A stretch of 64,000 nucleotides of DNA from Amia ocellicauda (Eukaryota; Chordata; Actinopteri; Amiiformes; Amiidae), in assembly GCF_036373705.1 (NCBI RefSeq), contig NC_089851.1, forward strand, positions 57,522,497-57,586,496, read 5' to 3'. The translations under genes and the position numbers were made by a program. Positions 29,700-41,280 of the stretch are shown here, one piece after another. The first letter of the stretch is position 1, and each line of letters starts with the position of its first letter. A model generated the notes under the pieces. The model searched no databases, had not been told where the DNA came from, and worked only from the letters and a program-made list of their open reading frames with translations.

Positions 29700-31430
29700 G
29701 ATTAAATTATCCATTACAGAAATTATCCATTAGGACAAGGCACATCAGGAGGTCTGTGCAATAGGAACAGTCTGGACACCATTTTAAGTTCCGAACGGAA
29801 TTAACGTCTTTACTATCTACATATTTATTTATTTATTTATACATTGTTTTTTTTTTTTTTTTTACATTTTGGCACAAATTATCCTCCATACTATCCATGA
29901 CAAAATTAAAAATAAATACATGGAGAAAATAATAAATACATGAATTAATGTGGAAATAAATAGATGGATAAATAAACAGATTTTGAATTAAATACAATAA
30001 TAAATAAATCTCCATGTATTTATTAGAACATGTATTTATTTATTTCAACATTTATTTATTATTTTCACTGCGAATTTGTTTAAAATTTTAATTAAAAATA
30101 AATACAGTGAAAATAATCAATACATTAATACATAAATACTTGTTCAAATGGACATTTATTTATGTCAACACTACTACATTTATTCATTTATTTATGTAAT
30201 GTGAAGCGATTCAAGTAATGAATAAACAATGTATTTGCTAAAATAAGTTTTGCTTAAACTTTAAGTGGAACTGCACCACAATTTTATCTTAATTCTGTTA
30301 TTTGTATAAATTGTTTTAAATATAGCAATGTCACAAATGTCTGAAGTGAAGATATATTTATTAATATGATTTTCTTAAGGAATAGGTGGCCATTTTCTCT
30401 CCACCAGACCCTCGGTAACAGTCTGTACTAGTATGTGTAAGACCTGTAGGCAATACAAAGTAAAAGCATAATAATAATGATGATATTATTTATAACTAGA
30501 ATGCTAAAGTTCCATGAGAAACATTGTGGAAGTACAGTAAGCAGTATGTTTCAGTGTACATGTAATATATTAAGTACTATAGTACATCACAAGGTACTAC
30601 AGTAAACTATAGTATACAACAGGGTAGTTCAATATTTGTCTAAGTACCGTAGGAGGCACTATAGTACATTACAAGATACTATAGTATATCACGTAACAAG
30701 AGTATACTATAGTATAACAGTGTACTATCGTATGTCACACATTATTCAGTATACCATAGTATAAAAGTTTAGTGTGGTATACAACAGTGTCCTACAGTAT
30801 TTGTTGTACTACTTAATTGTAGTTTTAATATTTAATTAACTATATTTTCTTGTAAAGAGCTTTGCGATACACTATGAAATTTCCATGGAATCCGAATGTG
30901 TTCAATTTCGTTGGATTTCATGAAATCCGAATGCATGAAATTGCATGATTTAATCAGGTGAATACAGATTAAATCGTGATGCAATTGCATGCTATATAAA
31001 GGTTGTTTGGGAGCGAGACTACATGGTGAAGTTTTGAGTTTTGAAAGAGAAAAGCAAGATCAAGAGTGTAAATATGTCTGCCATGCTGTACATTGGCAAA
31101 AAGAAGATGGCTTCACTCACATCTATGCAAGTGTACACTCAGTATTTGTTGCAGAAATTAATGAAAGCAATACTAGTTTCAGTACTGTACTTCGCAAAAA
31201 CATATTTGCATATTTGTTCAAAACTTGTACTTTAATATTTTTGCGATATCTAACACTGATAGTCCTAGATTGTTTCATGTGTGCATGTATTTAAACAAAA
31301 CAAAAACAAACAAAAAACAACATTGTTCTCTTTTCTTTGCTAAAACTATTTTTGTTACATTGAATCAGGGGTATGCATACATCTGGAAGGCACACTATAT
31401 GTAATGGTAAGTTACAACAACATAAATTAC
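29700..31430. other. AT-rich stretch without recognisable genes
   Basis: 29820-30230 is dominated by TTTA/AAATA-type low complexity. 30530-30840 is rich in variants of TACTATAGTA. From about 30985 a TATATAAAGG box is followed by a short open frame (31041-31235, MKEKSKIKSVNMSAM) that I do not recognise. Confidence 0.5.
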
Positions 31431-31431
31431 A

Positions 31432-31432
<1 letters not shown>

Positions 31433-31486
<54 letters not shown>
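31433..31486. repeat. (TA)n microsatellite
   Basis: About 27 TA units. Confidence 0.95.
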
Positions 31487-31488
<2 letters not shown>

Positions 31489-31489
31489 C

Positions 31490-32510
31490 ATCACAGTATA
31501 GTTCTTGAAAGATTATTTATCAAGCAGATTTAAACAAATTAAAAATGTCTATTATAATGACTGGCTATTATACAGTACACACTAGAAGCACCGACATTTC
31601 AAACTACCTACAAGAGCCAAAACTATAGTATAATAATGATCAAATAAAAAACTTTATTTGCGTTTATGCAGCTAAAATGCTGTAGGCATATTTAATACAT
31701 ATATTTAGGAAAAGTCAGGAATTGGTATCCATAGTGTATTCAGGAACACATAGTAATTCAAATTAAATCAGTCAAACTGACCAGCCGTGCACTTCTAGAG
31801 TTAAATTATAAAGGCAAATCATGCAAAAGATCACATCACGTGTACAGTATCAGCACACAAACTACAGGGTCACAAGCCGCTAATGGGAAACTAAACTTTG
31901 GATTCAAACTCAATTTGTAAGGAAATATTGAAGACAAGGAAAGGTTTTCTGTTTCATTTGCATGCAATGCTTTTCTTACAAGAGCAGTGTAGTTTACAGT
32001 ATAATTTGTGAGCACCCATTTGCTGTAGCAATTATAATTTAGTTTGCTTATTATAATGATTTGGTGTTTTTTAAATATATATTCCTATATATATATATAT
32101 TTTACCATTAATGTTACAGCGTTGTTTTTATTTTAATAAGTGCCCGATTAATCAGCAATTGCCCATTGATTAACCGATCAAATATTTGAATGGACTGACA
32201 GCCTTAATATATATGTGTGTGTTATTGTAATGAAATGTATGGTTTGTATTATTATTAGCAACTGTACGCTATCCAAAACAGAGGTATGGAATATTTTGCT
32301 TTTGACAGCTTAAAAAGAAAAATATGTGAACAAAGACCAATCAAGGCTAACTTACCAGTATACAAAATAACATTTATAAATATAAATGTAAAACTTTTTG
32401 AAGAGCCGGTATTAATGTTTTGTATAAACTGTATAATGTTTTATATTAATGATTGAAAAACATGTCAACAGAGCCAATTGTATTAATTGTCAAGCAAGCA
32501 AATTTTAGCA
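31490..32510. other. AT-rich stretch without recognisable features
   Basis: I see no coding frame and no repeat with clear ends, apart from a short TA run near 32090. Confidence 0.5.
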
Positions 32511-32513
32511 AGG

Positions 32514-32930
32514 CTGTTCTGACACTCCCAGCATCTCCTTCAAGATTTCTGTGGCTAATCTGTGGCTGGAGAGGTCACCTCATCATTATTGATCAACAGT
32601 TGCTTTGAGAACTATGAGACCAGACCTCTGCCAGTAGATCAAAGGAAGCCATCTGGTTTCCACATTCCTACACCTCCCCCCAGGAAGACAACCACAAACA
32701 TTCAGAAACCTGACCTCAAGATAACACTTCGGGAAACCTGTGACTGTCCCTGCCCACAAACCCACATGTCATGAAATGTATAAAAAGCTGTTAACTTCTG
32801 CTGTTCAGAGAAAGAGACTCTTCTGAGGTGGAGAGCTTCCATGTCAGGCCCTTCCAGGTCTGGCATGTTAAATAAATACATTTATCCTCTGTGCATCAAG
32901 ACTGGGTTCTTCACTGCTGTTCAAGGTTCC
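32514..32930 (+). mobile_element. LTR-like segment (candidate solo LTR)
   Basis: Promoter and polyadenylation modules in LTR order: TGTATAAAAAGC at 32778-32789, then AATAAATAC near 32870 and a GT/CT-rich tail. It could start at TGTTCTGACAC (32514) and end at GCTGTTCA (about 32925), but the flanking duplication (AAGG) is too short to be convincing. Confidence 0.35.
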
Positions 32931-33542
32931 CAGTGATGTCGTAATAGGACTTTGCTCCATTGCTTGAAATCGCATGAAATCGGAGTTCATGGAAATTTCA
33001 TAGTGTTTCATCGTGGCCTTTAGTATAACAGTCGCTATATAAATACATTTTAGCAGGGCAGCATCAGTAATAGTATGAAAAAGTAACCAGCTTAGTAACT
33101 GGAGTAGAATCATAGGCAGAGTTTATTATGATCCACAATAAACTTGATATGTTTATTCATTTATTTACAGTAGTTTACAATTAAGATTAAACATAAATTA
33201 GTACATTTTGTGCACCCCCAATTCCTAATATGAGGGGCAAAGCTAACGAACTGAGCTTCCGTCCCTCAGTCCCAACAGCTTTCATATGATATTATTTTAA
33301 TATAGTGATACAACATTTTGTGACATTCCTGTTTTGGATGCCCTATTTTTCAAGTTTGATTGTAATACATGAGTGTTATTAAAGTTTTAACTTAGAGTTA
33401 CAGACTACATTTGCTGGGCACATCTAATGACTAGCAAAAATTTATATTTGGATTTCGTTTTGTGAAAATTACTTCACGCTGGGGAATGATTTATTGCAGG
33501 ATTTACATATGGTAAGAACAGTATAATTATTAATACTATGTA

Positions 33543-33796
33543 TGTGTAACAACGGAGATAAAGTGCTCAGTTTAATTTATTTAAAAATGTGTTATGCTAA
33601 TTTAGGTAAGGTAGCTGGGGTTTATTAGGGTGTGTGCAGGGGTTTTAGAGTTGGTGACCACGTGTGCGGAGCAACACCTGGAACTGTGTGAACTTCTACT
33701 GGGCAAGAGGCGCGTAGTTTTTTTCTTCAATAAATCTAGCAGCAAGTAAGCAAGCGATTTGTGGGCTACTTGTTTTCCCCCGCTGAAAATACTACA
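33543..33796 (+). mobile_element. LTR with adjacent primer-binding-site-like sequence
   Basis: The segment starts TGTGTAACAACGG and ends AATACTACA, has an AATAAAT signal near 33730 and is followed after one base by TGGCATCAGAAATGAGG (33798 on). A TGG-initial sequence at this distance is the expected place of a tRNA primer-binding site, so this is probably a 5' LTR of a Gypsy-type element with its internal region deleted. Confidence 0.5.
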
Positions 33797-33809
33797 TTGG
33801 CATCAGAAA

Positions 33810-34790
33810 TGAGGATGGACACTTACGGCTCCTGGCCAGCAGACAGGGGAGGAGGGGGCGCAGGCCAGAGACTCCAGCTCTTCAGGCAGCCAAGCGTGAG
33901 CGGCAGAAAAACCGGCAGTGTGTACAGTGTCGGTCTGCTGTGTATCGCTGTTTCAATAATTAAATTATTATTATTATTTATCTCTTGGCAGACACCCTTA
34001 TCCTTACAATACAAAATAATAAATAATAATTCATAATAACCAATAAAATGCCCCCCCAATGCTACAGTATGTAAGTTACTATAAGTACATGTAAGTTATT
34101 GTTAACAGTAGTAAGCTACTAGTAGTAGTTTTTGAAAATAATCGAAACGTTAAACGATTTGAAAAAGGTGTTTAAGGAAAATAAGCTAAGGCTATTAGAT
34201 AAGGATAATATAGGGAATTAATTGCCTGGTATGTATACTATGTTTCTACCAAAGTTGTAACAGGAGTTGGAATTTTGGGGGTAGAAGGAAAGCTGTAAAA
34301 ATCCTCAGATTAAACTTAATGGATAATTATTTACTGAATATTGGCATATATCATTTGTTTGTACATTTTCTTATCTTGAAAATTATCAAAAAGGAATATA
34401 ACAAACATTAGAATTAGAGTTACCCTGTGTTAGACTTGTGTCCTTAATTAGAGATAATTAGAGTTGCCTTGTGATAGACTGGTGTTGCTGCAGGGTTGGG
34501 CTTCGGAACACTTTAATTTTGTTAAAAAGTAAACAAAATTGGAAACATATATATACACACACATTTAATTGCATGTAATTAACTTAGTTAAAAAAAAGTA
34601 AATTAAAAACTAAAACAGTAAAATATGCGTATACAAAAAAACAAATCAGTCTGTTACTATTTTTATATTATACATACTTATTTAAAATAACACATCATCC
34701 AATAGGCTTCTGGTTTGGAGCCAAACAATAGCACTAAATGCTACTCCTCATTGCTAATTGCAATAGATTGATTGCATTTTTTTTTTTACT
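33810..34790. other. AT-rich stretch with a short interspersed-repeat fragment
   Basis: 33960-34020 carries TTATTATTATTTATCTCTTGGCAGACACCCTTATCC-like sequence, a shorter relative of the repeat at 55226-55440. The rest shows no coding frame. Confidence 0.45.
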
Positions 34791-34989
34791 TTTGATAGTT
34801 ATGTCTGCTACTACAGGGAGAAGCTGTTCGATCTCCTCCACAGTCTTCAATCCCATCTACCGTAGAAGGTCCTCCACTGGGGCAAGCAATTGCTCCCCTT
34901 TCTCTGTGAACAGTAGGAAACCTTCTTCGGTGTCACAGAACCTCAGGATGGTTTTCTGTTTCTTTTCTGTTTTTTATGTTGACTCCTGA

Positions 34990-35500
34990 ATGAGAATTAA
35001 TTAGATGCTTTTCTGGTTTTACCCAATTTATCCTGATTTCTAAAGGAATTAACGGAATGTAAAAAAGATTTGGAGAGGTTGAGCTTGAGGTGGTGTGAGT
35101 GCATCCAGGCAGAGATAGCAGACGAGATGCAAGAGGGGATGAGAATGTCGGAGGAGGGAAAAGACAGGAAGATCTGGGCATCATCGGTGTAAAAATGGTA
35201 AGAGAAACCATGGGATGCAATGAGGGGGCCCAGGGAGTGAGTGTAGAGAGAGGACAAGAGGGGACCCAGAATGGAGCCTTGGGTTACACCTGTGAGGAGA
35301 GGTTGGGGGGTGGATGAGGAACCTCGCCATGTCACTTGGTAGGTCCCGTCGCTGAGGTAGGAGTAGAACCAGGTGCGAGCAGTTCAGAGATTCCAAGGTC
35401 AGCGAGGCAGGAGAGGAGGATGGAGTGATCGACAGTGTCAAATTCTGCAGAGAGATTGAGGAGGATGAGGACTGAGGAGAAGAAGGCCACCCAAGCACAG
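34990..35500 (-). pseudogene. L2-like LINE reverse transcriptase fragment
   Basis: The minus strand encodes GVTQGSILGPLLSSLYTHSLG followed by FYTDDAQIFLS. The first is the conserved RT block before the active site, the second the YxDD active-site block (YTDD here). An upstream piece (35181-35498) is in another frame. The style (GVxQGS, SHGxxYHxYxDD) is that of fish L2-type LINEs. Heavily frameshifted and short. Confidence 0.7.
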
Positions 35501-35699
35501 CTGAGGGAGTCAGTGACTGTAATTACATAAAATCCATTACCAGTAAAAACATGGAATATGCATACCTTACAAAGGTTACAGATTTTTTTTTATCATTCTT
35601 GCCTCACAGAATTACAGACCAGTTGCAGCAGTGAAGTTGAAACTCAAGAACCTTCTTGTTTGTTTAGATTTGCACTCTTCTCACAGAACTGGTAACTGA

Positions 35700-35840
35700 A
35701 GTGCCCATAGGAAACCCACACAGACAGAGGTAGATCATGTGAACTCCAGACAGACAAGCCCCCAAGCCAGGACTCAAACCCCAGACCCCTGTACCAGTGA
35801 GGCAGCAGTGCTAACCACCATGCCATCATGCTGCCCTACT
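35700..35840 (-). repeat. tRNA-derived SINE-like fragment
   Basis: On the minus strand the sequence GGCAGCATGATGGCATGGTGG, GTTAGCACTGCTGCCTCACTGG and GGGGTTTGAGTCC follows the layout of a common fish interspersed repeat with A-box-like and B-box-like parts. Confidence 0.4.
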
Positions 35841-35859
35841 AGGTCCTCATTATTTTATA

Positions 35860-37453
35860 CAGCTCTGGAAAGAATTAAGAGACCACTGCACATTTTTCTT
35901 AAATCAGCATCTCGACATGTATGGCAGTCATTCCATGCCAGTGTCTGTTGAATTCCAACACAGACACACCTCATTCTACTCAATGAGGTACTAATTAGGT
36001 GATCACCTGAACCAAATCATATTTAAGGAGGAAAAGTATATCACTATCCTCTTGCATTAGCACCAGCTGGATGGGAAAAACAGTGCTAGTAGAACCTCAA
36101 AAGTAATTGGAATCAGAAAATAACTATTGACCATGCCAAAAGAGTTGAAAAGGAAAGTTTTGAGAAAATTAGGTTTCAATTCTGGCTTTACTGGCAGAGG
36201 GATACAGTGAGCGTTGCTTCCATTCTTAAAATGTCAAAGATGGCGGTTCATAAGAACAAGGTCAAGCAGCAGACATTGGGGACAACAAAGCTACAAAGCT
36301 ACCAGCAGAAGACAAAAACGACTCTCCACTGACCGGGATGACCGCCAACTCATTGGAATGTCACTCAACAACCGTAGGATGACATCAAGTGACCTACAAA
36401 AAGAATGGCAAACGACAGCTGGGGTGAAGTGCACTGCGAGGATGGTTCGAAACAGGCTCCTAGGGGCAGGGCTGAAGTCTTGCAAAGCTAGAAAAAAGCG
36501 AGAAGCAAAGAAGAGCCAGGCTGAGGTTTGCAAAAGACCATAAGGTTTGGACCGTAGAGGACTGGAGTAAGGTCATCTTCTCTGATGAGTCAAATTTTCA
36601 TCTTTGCCCAACACCTGGTCATCTAATGGTTAGACGGAGACCTGGAGAGGCCTACAAGCCACAATGTCTCGCACCCACTGTGGAATTTGGTGAAGGATCA
36701 GTGATAATCTGGGGATGCTTCAGCAAGGCTGGAATCGGGCAGATTTGTCTTTGTGAAGGACGCATGAATCAAGCCATGTACAAGGTTGTCCTGAATGAAA
36801 ACTTGCTTCCTTCTGCTCTGATCCTTCTGCTGTGTTCCCCAAATCTGAGGATTGTTTTTTCCAGCAGGACAATGCTCCATGCCACACTGCCAGGTCAATC
36901 AAGGTGTGGATGGAGGACCACCAGATCAAGACCCTGTTATGGCCAGCCCAATCTCCAGACCTGAACCCCATTGAAAACCTCTGGAATGTGATGGATGGAA
37001 GATGGATGGTCACAAGCCATCAATCAAAGCCGAGTTGCTTGAATTTGTGCGCCAGGAGTGGCATAAAGTCACCCAACAGCGATGTGAAAGACTGGTGGAG
37101 AGCATGCCAAGACGCATGAATGCTGTGATTGAAAATCACCAAATATTAATTTCTGAACTCTTTGTAAGTTAAAACATTAGTATTATGTTGTTTAAAAATT
37201 AATATGAACTTATTTTCTTTGCATTATTTGAGGTCTGACAACACTGCATCTTTTTTGTAATTTTGTCCAGTTGTAAATTTCTGCAAATAAATGCTCTAAA
37301 TGACAATATTTTTATTTGGAATTTGGGAAAAATGTTTTCAGCAGTTTATAGAATAAAACAAAAATGTTCATTTTACCAAAACATATACCTATAAATAGTA
37401 AAACCAGAGAAACTGATAATTGTGCACTGGTCTCTTAATTTTTTCCAGAGCTG
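35860..37453 (+). mobile_element. Tc1-like transposon (DD34E), full length, decayed
   Basis: Ends CAGCTCTGGAAAGAATTAAG and the inverse TTAATTTTTTCCAGAGCTG, each flanked by TA (35858-35859 and 37454-37455). The interior is one transposase pseudogene. Confidence 0.88.
36126..37170 (+). pseudogene. Tc1 transposase, several frameshifts
   Basis: N-terminal DNA-binding part around 36214-36543, then the core in two frames: 36626-36964 and 36832-37119. The second aspartate (FQQDNAPCH, near 36868) and the glutamate (NPIENLW, near 36973) are 34 residues apart. The first aspartate region (FSDESNF) is near 36580, between the open frames. At least three frame changes. Non-functional. Confidence 0.85.
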
Positions 37454-37594
37454 TATACACCTTTATATGCGCTGCCATATCAAACATTTAACACTAAAGC
37501 ATGTTGTGAATAAATGTTATGCTTTGGAATTTTAATATTGACATGAATAGACAATCCATGCAAGTAAACTCAAACACACAATAACAAGTGGTAT

Positions 37595-38058
37595 TGTCAC
37601 TGTTGTATCCCACACATCCCGCAATTCACAAGCTCCCCTGCAGAGGTCAGAATCACCGGAATTCTAAACCCTCACATTCCCCAGCAATCAGCCACTTAAC
37701 ATTCCTCGGCACCATGTGCACTTGTTCTATCATCCTCGAACTCCCATTGGACCAGCACTCTCCTTCACCGTCCTCTGCTCCTCTCTGCTACACATATAAA
37801 CCTTTCTGTGACTTTAATTCACTGCTAAGTCTTGTATCCTTTTGTTATTGATTGTTTACAACCTCCACGTGTTCCTCCACCAATTCCCGTATTCTCCCTA
37901 CCAGCCTGTTTGCCTGATCATTGACCCCCTGCTTGTCTTTTCGACCAGGACTTGTGGATTTCCCTGGACATTACGGTTTGCCAGCATTGACCACAGCCTG
38001 TTTCTGACCACCTCTCACTCCGCACCTGGGTTCCCCGCCATGGCAGTCCTTCGTTACA
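37595..38058 (+). mobile_element. Solo LTR with perfect 5-bp target duplication
   Basis: 464-bp segment beginning TGTCACTGTTG and ending TTCGTTACA, flanked by GGTAT on both sides (37590-37594 and 38059-38063). It contains ACATATAAACC (37791-37801) as a TATA box. TG..CA ends plus a 5-bp duplication identify an LTR left by recombination. Confidence 0.78.
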
Positions 38059-38064
38059 GGTATA

Positions 38065-39560
38065 CAGTCCGGTCCATAAATATTTGGACAGACCCAATTG
38101 TCAATTTGGCTCTGTACACCATCACAATGGATTGGAAAGGAAACAATCAAGATGTGCTTTAAGTGTAGACTTTCATCTTTAATTGGAGGGTAGTTACATC
38201 CAAATCGGGTGAATGGTGTAGGAATTAAACCAATTTTTATGTGGTCCCCCCAATTTTAGGGGCTCAAAAGCATTTGGACAAACTAACATAATCATTAATT
38301 AAATTGTGAGTTTCAATACTTGGTTGTGATGCGGGACAGTGGCCTGTCCAAATGCCAAATATATTTGCACCATTGTTGCAGTAAGATTGTGTAGCCCATG
38401 TATGAATTTAAGCTTTGTGTATTGCTCCGCAGAGGACAGGTGCAGTAGTTCTGTGTAGCTGATTTTTAGAAAAACATTTTCATCCAAGGCTATAGAGAAA
38501 ACAGAAGACAAAGGAGAAGTCTGTGATCAAGTTTGGGGTACATCATTGACGTCATCCAGTTTCCCAGCAACCAAAGGGAGTCATCTTGTATATGATAGCA
38601 TGTTCTTTAGAAAAACCTTAGATGTGTCTTGCTGACTGACCATCTCCAGAGCACTTAGTTGTAGCTGAATAAACTATTTTGGTATTATTTCAGTTAAATC
38701 GGGTCCTGAGTATTCCTTGTCCGCCTGTTTATTGAGGGAGTAAAATTTCTCCCTATCAGTTGCAAATACTTTGCAGTCAATGACTGCCTGAAGTCTGGAA
38801 CCCATAGACATCACCAGATGCTGGGTTTCTTCCCTGGTGATGCTATGCCAGGCCTGCACTACAGCTGTCTTTAGATCCTGCTTGTTCTTGGGGTGTTTTG
38901 CCTTAGATATCAAAACAAACCAATCAGAGAGCAAAAACATTAGGTGGGGCCAAATCCACTAATAAGAACGTACTGGTGAGCGCAGGAACACCAAAAGGCC
39001 AGGAACACCACGGAAAACAACTGTGGTGGATGACAGAATTTTTTCCCTGGTGAGGAAAACCCCTTCACAACAGTTGGCTAGATCAAGAATACCCTCCAGG
39101 AGGTAGGCGTATCTGTGTCAATGTCAACAATCAAGAGAACACTTCACCAGAGTACATCTTGTGGTAAACCCTCTGTATTTAAACAGGAAATGGGAAGACC
39201 ATATTAGAGTTTGGCAAAAAACATCTAAAGAACCCTGTACAGTTCTGGAACAACATCTTATGTACAGATGAGACAAAGATCAACTTGTACCAGAATGATG
39301 GGAAGAGAAGAGTATGGAGAAGGGAAGGAACTGCTCATGATCTGAAGCATACCACCTCATCTGTGAAACATGGTGAAGGTAGTGTTATGGTAAGGGCATG
39401 TATGGCTGTCAAGAGAACTGGTTGACTTTTGACAAAAGCAGCAGGATTAATTCTGAAATGTTTAGGGCTATGTTATCTGCTCAGATTCAGCCAAATGATT
39501 CAAAACTCATTTAACAGCACTTCACAGTGCAGATCAACAATAATGCGAAAGCAGGTAGAG
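38065..39560. mobile_element. Rearranged Tc1-like element
   Basis: The left end CAGTCCGGTCCATAAATATTTGG is a Tc1 terminus next to TA. The minus strand (38940-38674) encodes the transposase C-terminus (ETQHLVMSMGSRLQAVID), whereas 38975-39500 on the plus strand carries the transposase middle (LCTDETKINLYQNDGKRRVW-like reading with frame breaks). The two parts are head to head, so an inversion or two-copy recombination took place. About 420 bp at 38333-38752 is foreign to the element. Confidence 0.65.
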
Positions 39561-39620
39561 GAAAGCAACCCCAAGAAGACTACCGTCACCAGCCACGAAA
39601 CCAGACGGCTTCATGCCCTA

Positions 39621-39692
39621 GGGCTCGTTCAGGAGTTGAACACAGGACCTCTCGCACACTAAGTGAGAATCATACTCCTAGACCAACGGGCC
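39621..39692 (-). tRNA. tRNA-Pro-like pseudogene
   Basis: Minus-strand sequence GGCCCGTTGGTCTAGGAGTATGATT onward, with a CGAGCCC 3' end, matches the proline tRNAs of the array at 44 kb. The anticodon loop is TTAGTGT (AGT), which does not read proline, and the T arm has mismatches. Confidence 0.6.
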
Positions 39693-39935
39693 AACTGAAC
39701 AAGTGGCTTCACAAAGTTCTCCTCCTCAACAACACACTACATGTCGTCCTCCTCCTCCTCCTCCTCCTCCTCAACAACCACAACAAACTTGCATAATACA
39801 CATTTGTTTTATAGAAAAACACACAGATGACAGTCTGATTTCCCTTCAGCTGCACAGGCAACAGCATCTGAGGTCAAAAGCCCTCTTGTGCAGAGGAGCC
39901 CAAAAGCTGGCTTTTGACAGAGAGCACACTGTTCA
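39693..39935 (-). repeat. tRNA-Pro-linked repeat module (inverted relative to 44.2 kb)
   Basis: Contains (CTC)n at 39747-39772, the AAAACACACAGATGACAGTCTGATT region and GCACAGGCAACAGCATCTGAGG. All recur in inverse orientation at 44225-44470 next to another tRNA-Pro-like sequence. Confidence 0.7.
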
Positions 39936-40680
39936 GTAACCACTTAATAAGTAGGCCTAATCATTTCTTATTTTTTACAGAATAGGACACAGAAATAACT
40001 TATGATTACTTATTTGTTATCTACATTTTACTTTTCATAGTATTTCCAAACGTTTTTTATCGATGTATGAACAAACACAACCATTGAGACACACACTATT
40101 AGAGATTTTTCGTTTTATTTTCTTTATGAATGTAATTCAAAACAATATAGAGTAACAGTGACAAAAAGTGCCAGGGGTTTATGACAATACAGAAAGCACA
40201 TTATAGAAAAGACCTGAAAAACACACAAGCACTACATCAGAGATACCATGCATTAAGTCCCTTCCCTGCGCTGTAGGCTCCATAGCGCTGCATCACTGCT
40301 GCCTCTCGCTAATCTCAAGATGGAGCTGGGGGTAGGTGTTCCATGGCCAGGCTGTCGTTACCTCTGCCAAGTGTGTACAGGCCAAGATACCTCCATTACT
40401 TCAATCACTACATCTTCCGCTGACTTCTATAGGGGGCTGCGAGAACTACTGAAGTAATGGTGTAGAGATAAGTGTCCTTAAACTGGGAAATGGAAATAAA
40501 GATTAAGTAAGCATCACTCATTGAAGAAATGCATCACAGTGTCTCTGTCAGCCTGTACAGCAGCGCATGTTTGCCGTAGCCAACATTTATTCAGTGCCAA
40601 ATTTCCTTGCACAAAGCCATAGCAGATTCTCAAGCCCTCCCATGTTGTTGATTATCTTGTATCCATGTATTAAGAATAAT
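39936..40680. other. No recognisable feature
   Basis: Non-coding by inspection; no repeat with visible ends. Confidence 0.5.
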
Positions 40681-41280
40681 GGTAATGCTTTATTTTAAGT
40701 GTCCATTATAAACAATCTATTAACATGTTATGTTATTATTATATGATTAATTTTACAAATTATAAATATATTAGACATTTTTAAACTTTTTTGCTATAAT
40801 ATGTTTTAAGGTATTTAATAACATATTTAATAAAGGGTATAATAACATGACATTTGCACACCGATATCAATCTATTATCATTAACTGCCATGCCAGTTAA
40901 TTGCTGCTATTATCCATCCATTTTTGAAACCAGTTATCCTGGCGAAGGTCGCCGAGCACTGATCCCGGCAGGCAAAGGGCACAAGGCAGGAATACACCCA
41001 GGACGGGACCCCAGTCCATCGCTGGGCAACACACACACACACACACACGCAGACACACCCACATACAGGGCAATTTAGAGAAGCCAATTAACCTAACCCA
41101 CATGTCTTTGGACGGTGGGAGGAAACCCACGTGGACACGGGGAGAACATGCAAACTACATAGTATAGCAAAAATGTTTAAATAAAAATGTCTAATATATT
41201 TATAATTTGTAATAATCATATAACAATAACATAATCAATAATTTGTTAATAGATTGTTTATAATGGACACTTGTTAGCAT
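40681..41280. mobile_element. Inverted-repeat MITE interrupted by another repeat
   Basis: The arms 40700-40810 (AAGTGTCCATTATAAACAATC onward) and 41160-41272 (ending in the inverse GATTGTTTATAATGGACACTT) pair over more than 100 bp. Between them, 40905-41155 belongs to a different, common fish repeat (CATCCATTTTTGAAACC, GTCTTTGGACGGTGGGAGG, GGGGAGAACATGCAAACT), with a (CA)n run at 41030-41048. Confidence 0.7.

Noticed and set aside
32868..33113. 81-codon minus-strand frame
   Set aside because: No conserved character; overlaps the LTR-like segment.
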